Source: Flavobacterium sp.
GTDB lineage: Bacteria; Bacteroidota; Bacteroidia; Flavobacteriales; Flavobacteriaceae
Direction of reading: 5' to 3'
Assembly: GCA_003449615.1 (NCBI GenBank)
Contig: DMHA01000425.1
Location: forward strand, 694 to 10,886
DNA: 10,193 nucleotides
The translations under genes and the position numbers were made by a program. The notes beneath the pieces were generated by a model, which did no database searches, was not told the origin of the DNA, and saw nothing but the letters and a program-made list of their open reading frames with translations. Numbering within the stretch: position 1 is the first letter of the stretch; every line of letters starts with the position of its first letter. Below, piece by piece: positions 6,693 through 10,193 of the stretch.

Positions 6693-8054
6693 CTATCCAA
6701 ACAACTCACTCGCCACGTCTTCAATCTTCGCCACCAATCTTATTTTTATTCCAGTGTTTTTCAAAGCAATTTTATTGTATTTAGAAACAAAAATGGTCGA
6801 AAATCCAAGTTTCTCGGCTTCTTGAATGCGTTGGTCCACACGGTTTACAGGACGAATTTCGCCTGATAATCCTACTTCGCCAGCAAAACAAAAATCTTTA
6901 TTCACCGGAATATCTTCATTTGAGGATAAAATGGCGGCGACAACAGCCAAATCAATAGCTGGATCATCTACAGAAATTCCTCCTGTTATGTTCAAGAAAA
7001 CATCTTTGGCACCCAACCTGAAACCGGCTCTTTTTTCTAAAACGGCTAGAATCATATTCAGCCTTTTGGCATTGTAACCCGTTGTGCTTCGTTGTGGTGT
7101 TCCATAAACTGCAGTTGAAACGAGTGATTGAATTTCAATCATCAACGGTCTCATTCCTTCGAGAGTAGAAGCAATGGCAGTTCCAGACAATTCTTCGTCT
7201 TTGTGTGAAATTAATATTTCTGATGGGTTTGAAACCTCGCGCAAACCATTGCCCAACATTTCATAAATTCCGATTTCGGCAGTGGAACCGAAACGGTTTT
7301 TCAGCGAACGCAAAATACGATACACATGATTTCTATCGCCTTCAAATTGCAAAACGGTATCGACCATGTGTTCCAAAATTTTGGGTCCTGCAATATTGCC
7401 GTCTTTGGTAATATGACCAATTAAAATCACAGGAACATTCGATTCTTTGGCAAATTTTATCAACTCGGCAGTGGTTTCTCGAATTTGAGAAATACTTCCC
7501 GGAGTCGATTCGATATAATCGGTGTGCAAGGTTTGAATGGAATCGATAATGACGATTTCGGGTTCGATGGCTTCAATTTGTTTGAAGATATTTTGGGTTT
7601 TGGTTTCCGTAAGGATGTAGCAATTGTCGCTATTTGGTGTGATTCTTTCGGCACGCATTTTTATTTGTTTTTGGCTTTCTTCGCCCGAAACATATAAAGT
7701 TTTATAAGGAAGTTTTAAGGAAATTTGGAGCAAAAGTGTGCTTTTTCCGATGCCCGGTTCGCCACCCAAAAGGATTAACGAACCAGGAACAATGCCTCCA
7801 CCCAACACGCGATTGAGTTCGCCGTCTAAGGTGTTCATTCTTACTTCTTGACTGGAATCAATTTCGTTGATTTTTAAAGGCTTTGAAACTCTTTTAGAAT
7901 CGGAATTTGTGGGTTTCCAGCTTGATTTTTCTTCTTTTTGAATAATTTCCTCGACAATGGTATTCCATTCTTTGCAGGAATTGCATTGACCTTGCCATCT
8001 TGAGAATTGAGCTCCACAATTTTGGCAAAAAAAGGAAGTTTTTACTTTTGCCAT
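6693..8054 (-). CDS. radA: DNA repair protein RadA
   Basis: A full-length 453-residue RadA (Sms), the RecA-like ATPase that drives branch migration and processing of recombination intermediates in the cytoplasm. Domains in order: a four-Cys zinc finger (C10, C13, C24, C27); an ATPase core with Walker A GEPGIGKST (K104 and T106 region) and Walker B IVIIDS (D171); the RadA-specific KNRFG motif at 252-256; and a Lon-protease-like C-terminal domain (about 310-440, with SVDDPAIDLA) that lacks protease function in this family. All hallmark residues are present. The ATG at 8054 overlaps the TAA of the upstream esterase-like gene by one base (TAATG), implying co-transcription and translational coupling. 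No clear hairpin directly follows its stop; the nearest is at 6340-6377. Confidence 0.97.
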   Translation of the reverse strand: MAKVKTSFFCQNCGAQFSRWQGQCNSCKEWNTIVEEIIQKEEKSSWKPTNSDSKRVSKPLKINEIDSSQEVRMNTLDGELNRVLGGGIVPGSLILLGGEPGIGKSTLLLQISLKLPYKTLYVSGEESQKQIKMRAERITPNSDNCYILTETKTQNIFKQIEAIEPEIVIIDSIQTLHTDYIESTPGSISQIRETTAELIKFAKESNVPVILIGHITKDGNIAGPKILEHMVDTVLQFEGDRNHVYRILRSLKNRFGSTAEIGIYEMLGNGLREVSNPSEILISHKDEELSGTAIASTLEGMRPLMIEIQSLVSTAVYGTPQRSTTGYNAKRLNMILAVLEKRAGFRLGAKDVFLNITGGISVDDPAIDLAVVAAILSSNEDIPVNKDFCFAGEVGLSGEIRPVNRVDQRIQEAEKLGFSTIFVSKYNKIALKNTGIKIRLVAKIEDVASELFG

Positions 8055-9205
8055 TATTTTTTTTTGGGATCCATATTTTGCATTTCATCTAGTTTTTCAA
8101 AAAGGAAATCTCTATTTAAATCCCCTATTTTATCCAAGGTAATTGCTCTTTGATAGGCTTTTGTTGCTTTTTTATAATCTCCTAATTTTTCGTGCATTAA
8201 ACCTAGTTCATAATCAGCCAACATCGAATCAGGGTAATATTTATCAGCTAAATTGGCTAATTTATCTAATTCTTTGTAAGCTTTATTTTTTAAAATGGCG
8301 GCTTCAATTGCTTTAAAATCGGATATTCTTATCGGAATTTTTAGACCTAGTGTTTTATTTATGGTATTGTATTTATCAATTAAATACTGAACCTGCCCCT
8401 CTGGAAGAATGGCAATTTTTTCTGAAAATTCAGTCATAGAAATGGGTTTGTAACAGTCGAAAATTTGATACAAAGCATTGGGGATAGAATGCAACACAGC
8501 CGAATAGTGAGATGCACCTTTGAATTGGTCATAGCTATAATTTATTAGAGGATTACTAGCAGTATTAATATTTATGTCTAGTTTTTGTACCGCATTCAAA
8601 ATGTCTTTTATGTCTTGACTACCCGTGGATTGGTAATAAAAAAGAGGTTGTTTTAATGTTGAAAATCTCTCGGGTATTCGAGTGTCCATTTCAGGAATTA
8701 GTTCTGGACTTAAAGAAATATAAGCATTAAATATGGAGAAATCTTTATACAGAAAAAAGTTCATATATCCTGCCGTAATACCGTGACCAGCAATAATTCG
8801 GAATGGGGCAACGCGGTATTTTTTTTCGATGAAAGGAATCAACTCGCTTCCTATAAAACTAAAAAAAGCAGCTCCTTTGCCCGAAGGTAAACTGTTTAAA
8901 TCGTCATAATTGCAGTCGTCTATTCTATCTTCATTTTTGTTTTGGCTGATACCAATAATTATAGTTTCGGGAATATCTTCCCAGTACGAACCATAGCTTA
9001 GAGCGCCATAGAAAGGATCAAATAAATAATCGCCATCGAGCAAAACAAGTAGAGGATACTTTTTGTTTGGGTTTTTTTCGTAAGATTCCGGAATTCCAAT
9101 GGTAATTTCACGACTTCCGCCTAATTGGTAGGATTCGATTTTTTCGGTTATTTTTTGCGAAAACAGAGTAGTCGAAAAAAACAAAAATAGTATGATTTGC
9201 TTCAT
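8054..9205 (-). CDS. Esterase-like alpha/beta-hydrolase with C-terminal TPR, nucleophile Ser absent
   Basis: A 383-residue protein. A short signal peptide (residues 1-17, ending FSQ) predicts export to the periplasm. Residues about 25-255 match the putative esterase fold (esterase D/IroE-like): PLLVLLDGDY near 51-60, IIIGI near 82-86, and the nucleophile elbow, which reads AGHGITAG (139-146) so that Gly142 replaces the serine of G-H-S-x-x-G. A candidate His is H233 (GASHY). Residues about 305-375 look like one or two tetratricopeptide repeats (ADYELGLMHEKLGDYKKATKAY). Active relatives hydrolyse esters or siderophore lactones; without the serine this protein may instead bind a ligand or partner, or use another residue. 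It sits in the same direction as panC and panD and overlaps radA by one base, but no shared function is evident. Confidence 0.82.
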   Translation of the reverse strand: MKQIILFLFFSTTLFSQKITEKIESYQLGGSREITIGIPESYEKNPNKKYPLLVLLDGDYLFDPFYGALSYGSYWEDIPETIIIGISQNKNEDRIDDCNYDDLNSLPSGKGAAFFSFIGSELIPFIEKKYRVAPFRIIAGHGITAGYMNFFLYKDFSIFNAYISLSPELIPEMDTRIPERFSTLKQPLFYYQSTGSQDIKDILNAVQKLDININTASNPLINYSYDQFKGASHYSAVLHSIPNALYQIFDCYKPISMTEFSEKIAILPEGQVQYLIDKYNTINKTLGLKIPIRISDFKAIEAAILKNKAYKELDKLANLADKYYPDSMLADYELGLMHEKLGDYKKATKAYQRAITLDKIGDLNRDFLFEKLDEMQNMDPKKK

Positions 9206-9372
9206 AATTTCTAAGAGTTAAAAATTGAAATTCTTTAGGAATTTAGTGTTCAGAAAGAGCAGCAATATACTAATTTTTTTAACGATTTTTTAATCTGAAA
9301 TTATAAAAAAGTGTATGTCCTCAAAACCGCAGTGGAGTAATATTATGGTAATTTTGAAAATAAACAATTGAA
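9206..9372. other. Spacer between panD and the esterase-like gene
   Basis: 167 AT-rich bases with no gene. A 6-bp palindromic hairpin (aaattc at 9228-9233, gaattt at 9239-9244) falls in the leader of the esterase-like gene. On the minus strand a TTTTG followed after 18 bases by TAATTTCA weakly resembles the Bacteroidota promoter (TTTG, spacer, TAnnTTTG); too poor a match to call. The length suggests that esterase-radA may have its own promoter. Confidence 0.4.
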
Positions 9373-9723
9373 TTAGGTCAACGAATTATCATTTTCATTG
9401 GGAAAAATTACCCAAGGTTTGAAGGTTTTGGCTTCTTCAAAATCTAACGTAGCATAAGAAATAATGATGATAATGTCGTCTTTTTGCACTTTTCGGGCTG
9501 CGGGTCCGTTGAGGGTTATTTCGCCTGAATTTTTTTGTCCCATGATAACATAAGTTTCAAATCGCTCACCATTATTGATGTTCACCACCGACACTTTTTC
9601 GCCTTCAATAAGATTTGAGGCGTCCATCAGGGTTTCGTCAATAGTAATACTACCGATATAATTTAAATCGGCACCGGTAACTTTTACACGGTGAATTTTT
9701 GATTTTACTACTTGTATTTGCAT
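9373..9723 (-). CDS. panD: Aspartate 1-decarboxylase precursor PanD
   Basis: A 116-residue PanD, which converts L-aspartate to beta-alanine for pantothenate (vitamin B5) and coenzyme A synthesis in the cytoplasm. It is made as an inactive chain that cuts itself between G24 and S25 (YIGSITID) so that Ser25 becomes the pyruvoyl cofactor. The residues needed match the well-studied enzyme position for position: K9, H11, R54, T57, Y58 and N72 (ITLNGPAA). Length is as expected, slightly shorter than the enterobacterial form. It follows panC by 14 bases, so the two are surely one operon and its beta-alanine feeds the PanC reaction. No Shine-Dalgarno sequence precedes the ATG, normal for this phylum. 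Confidence 0.97.
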   Translation of the reverse strand: MQIQVVKSKIHRVKVTGADLNYIGSITIDETLMDASNLIEGEKVSVVNINNGERFETYVIMGQKNSGEITLNGPAARKVQKDDIIIIISYATLDFEEAKTFKPWVIFPNENDNSLT

Positions 9724-9737
9724 TTTGCAAAAGTAAA

Positions 9738-10193
9738 TTAATTTAATGAAATGGTATCAATCAATCGTATTTTGTTGACAAAAACCGCTATAAAAGCACG
9801 ATATTTCTTGTTTTTGCTTTTCCGATTGCAAGGCATCAGCGTTTCTTCGTCGGCAATTTGAAAGTATTCTAAAGTGAAAGTTGGATTATTTTCGAATGCT
9901 TTTTGAACTACTTCGGCTACCATTTTCGCACTGAATTTCTGGAAATTTTCTTTAGATTCAATTAATGTTTTGTAAATAATAGCGGCTTCTTGTTTTTCCT
10001 TTGGAGATAGAAGTTCGTTTCGGGAGCTCATTGCCAGTTGGTTTTGCTCTCGAAAAATGGCACAACCCACTACATTAACTATCATCTTGTTTTTTGAAGC
10101 TAATTTCTTGATAATTTGTAATTGTTGAAAATCTTTTTCTCCAAAATAAGCATTGTTGGGCTGAACAATTTCGAACAACCGTTTTACAATTGT
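9738..10193 (-). CDS. panC: Pantothenate synthetase PanC, C-terminal half; runs off window edge
   Basis: 151 residues are visible and the frame is open to base 10193, so the start lies outside; the TTG near 10178 is internal. PanC joins pantoate and beta-alanine using ATP, with a pantoyl-adenylate intermediate. Diagnostic segments are [20 protein letters not shown] at the left of the visible protein and the ATP-binding loop AMSSRNELL, the KMSKS-like motif of the nucleotidyltransferase fold. The visible part is about half of the usual length of about 280 residues. Directly upstream of panD, the source of its beta-alanine substrate. Confidence 0.96.
   Translation of the reverse strand, partial: TIVKRLFEIVQPNNAYFGEKDFQQLQIIKKLASKNKMIVNVVGCAIFREQNQLAMSSRNELLSPKEKQEAAIIYKTLIESKENFQKFSAKMVAEVVQKAFENNPTFTLEYFQIADEETLMPCNRKSKNKKYRAFIAVFVNKIRLIDTISLN

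Noticed and set aside
6628..7697. Plus-strand open frames opposite radA
   Set aside because: RadA is complete with all its motifs on the minus strand, so these frames are shadows.
9228..9244. Palindrome aaattc-tttag-gaattt as an operator or terminator
   Set aside because: Only six AT-rich pairs without a T-run; too weak to call a regulatory site.

Overview
The window looks like chromosomal DNA from a member of the Bacteroidota, most likely a Flavobacterium-type marine or freshwater flavobacterium. The grounds are AT-rich DNA (roughly one third G+C by eye), almost no Shine-Dalgarno sequences in front of the genes, a secreted protein with a type IX secretion (T9SS) C-terminal sorting domain, a polysaccharide-degrading GH2 enzyme, and flavobacterial-looking panC, panD and radA proteins. 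I cannot name a species.

Left part, plus strand (1-6312). A GH2 family glycoside hydrolase enters from the left edge without its N-terminus (1-2766). It has five or six modules and an unusual catalytic-site sequence, and it was probably part of a polysaccharide-utilisation locus lying mostly outside the window. Next comes an unrecognised secreted, highly charged protein of 227 residues (2991-3674) with a hairpin terminator. The 592-base gap that follows holds what looks like a decayed minus-strand gene (about 3757-4201, one frameshift and one internal stop). Then comes a 681-residue cell-surface protein (4267-6312), with a signal peptide, a Ser/Thr/Asn/Gly-rich beta-helix-like body and a T9SS sorting domain, closed by a perfect 17-bp terminator hairpin.

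Middle (6313-6692). This convergent junction contains a 42-codon minus-strand fragment whose protein is the last part of a second T9SS sorting domain. The fragment is cut off on its upstream side by a short block of about 60% G+C that does not match its surroundings.

Right part, minus strand (6693-10193). In transcription order: panC (C-terminal half; the gene continues past the right edge), panD 14 bases later, a 167-base gap, an esterase-like alpha/beta-hydrolase with a C-terminal tetratricopeptide repeat and no nucleophile serine, and radA, whose ATG overlaps the esterase stop codon by one base (TAATG). panC and panD make the two precursor-joining steps of pantothenate synthesis; radA is DNA repair; the esterase-like protein is predicted to be exported.

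I found no CRISPR array, tRNA, rRNA, intact insertion sequence or prophage, and no clear new defence or biosynthetic system. The most interesting items are two enzymes with non-canonical catalytic positions (the GH2 enzyme and the esterase-like protein) and two gene relics between the intact genes.
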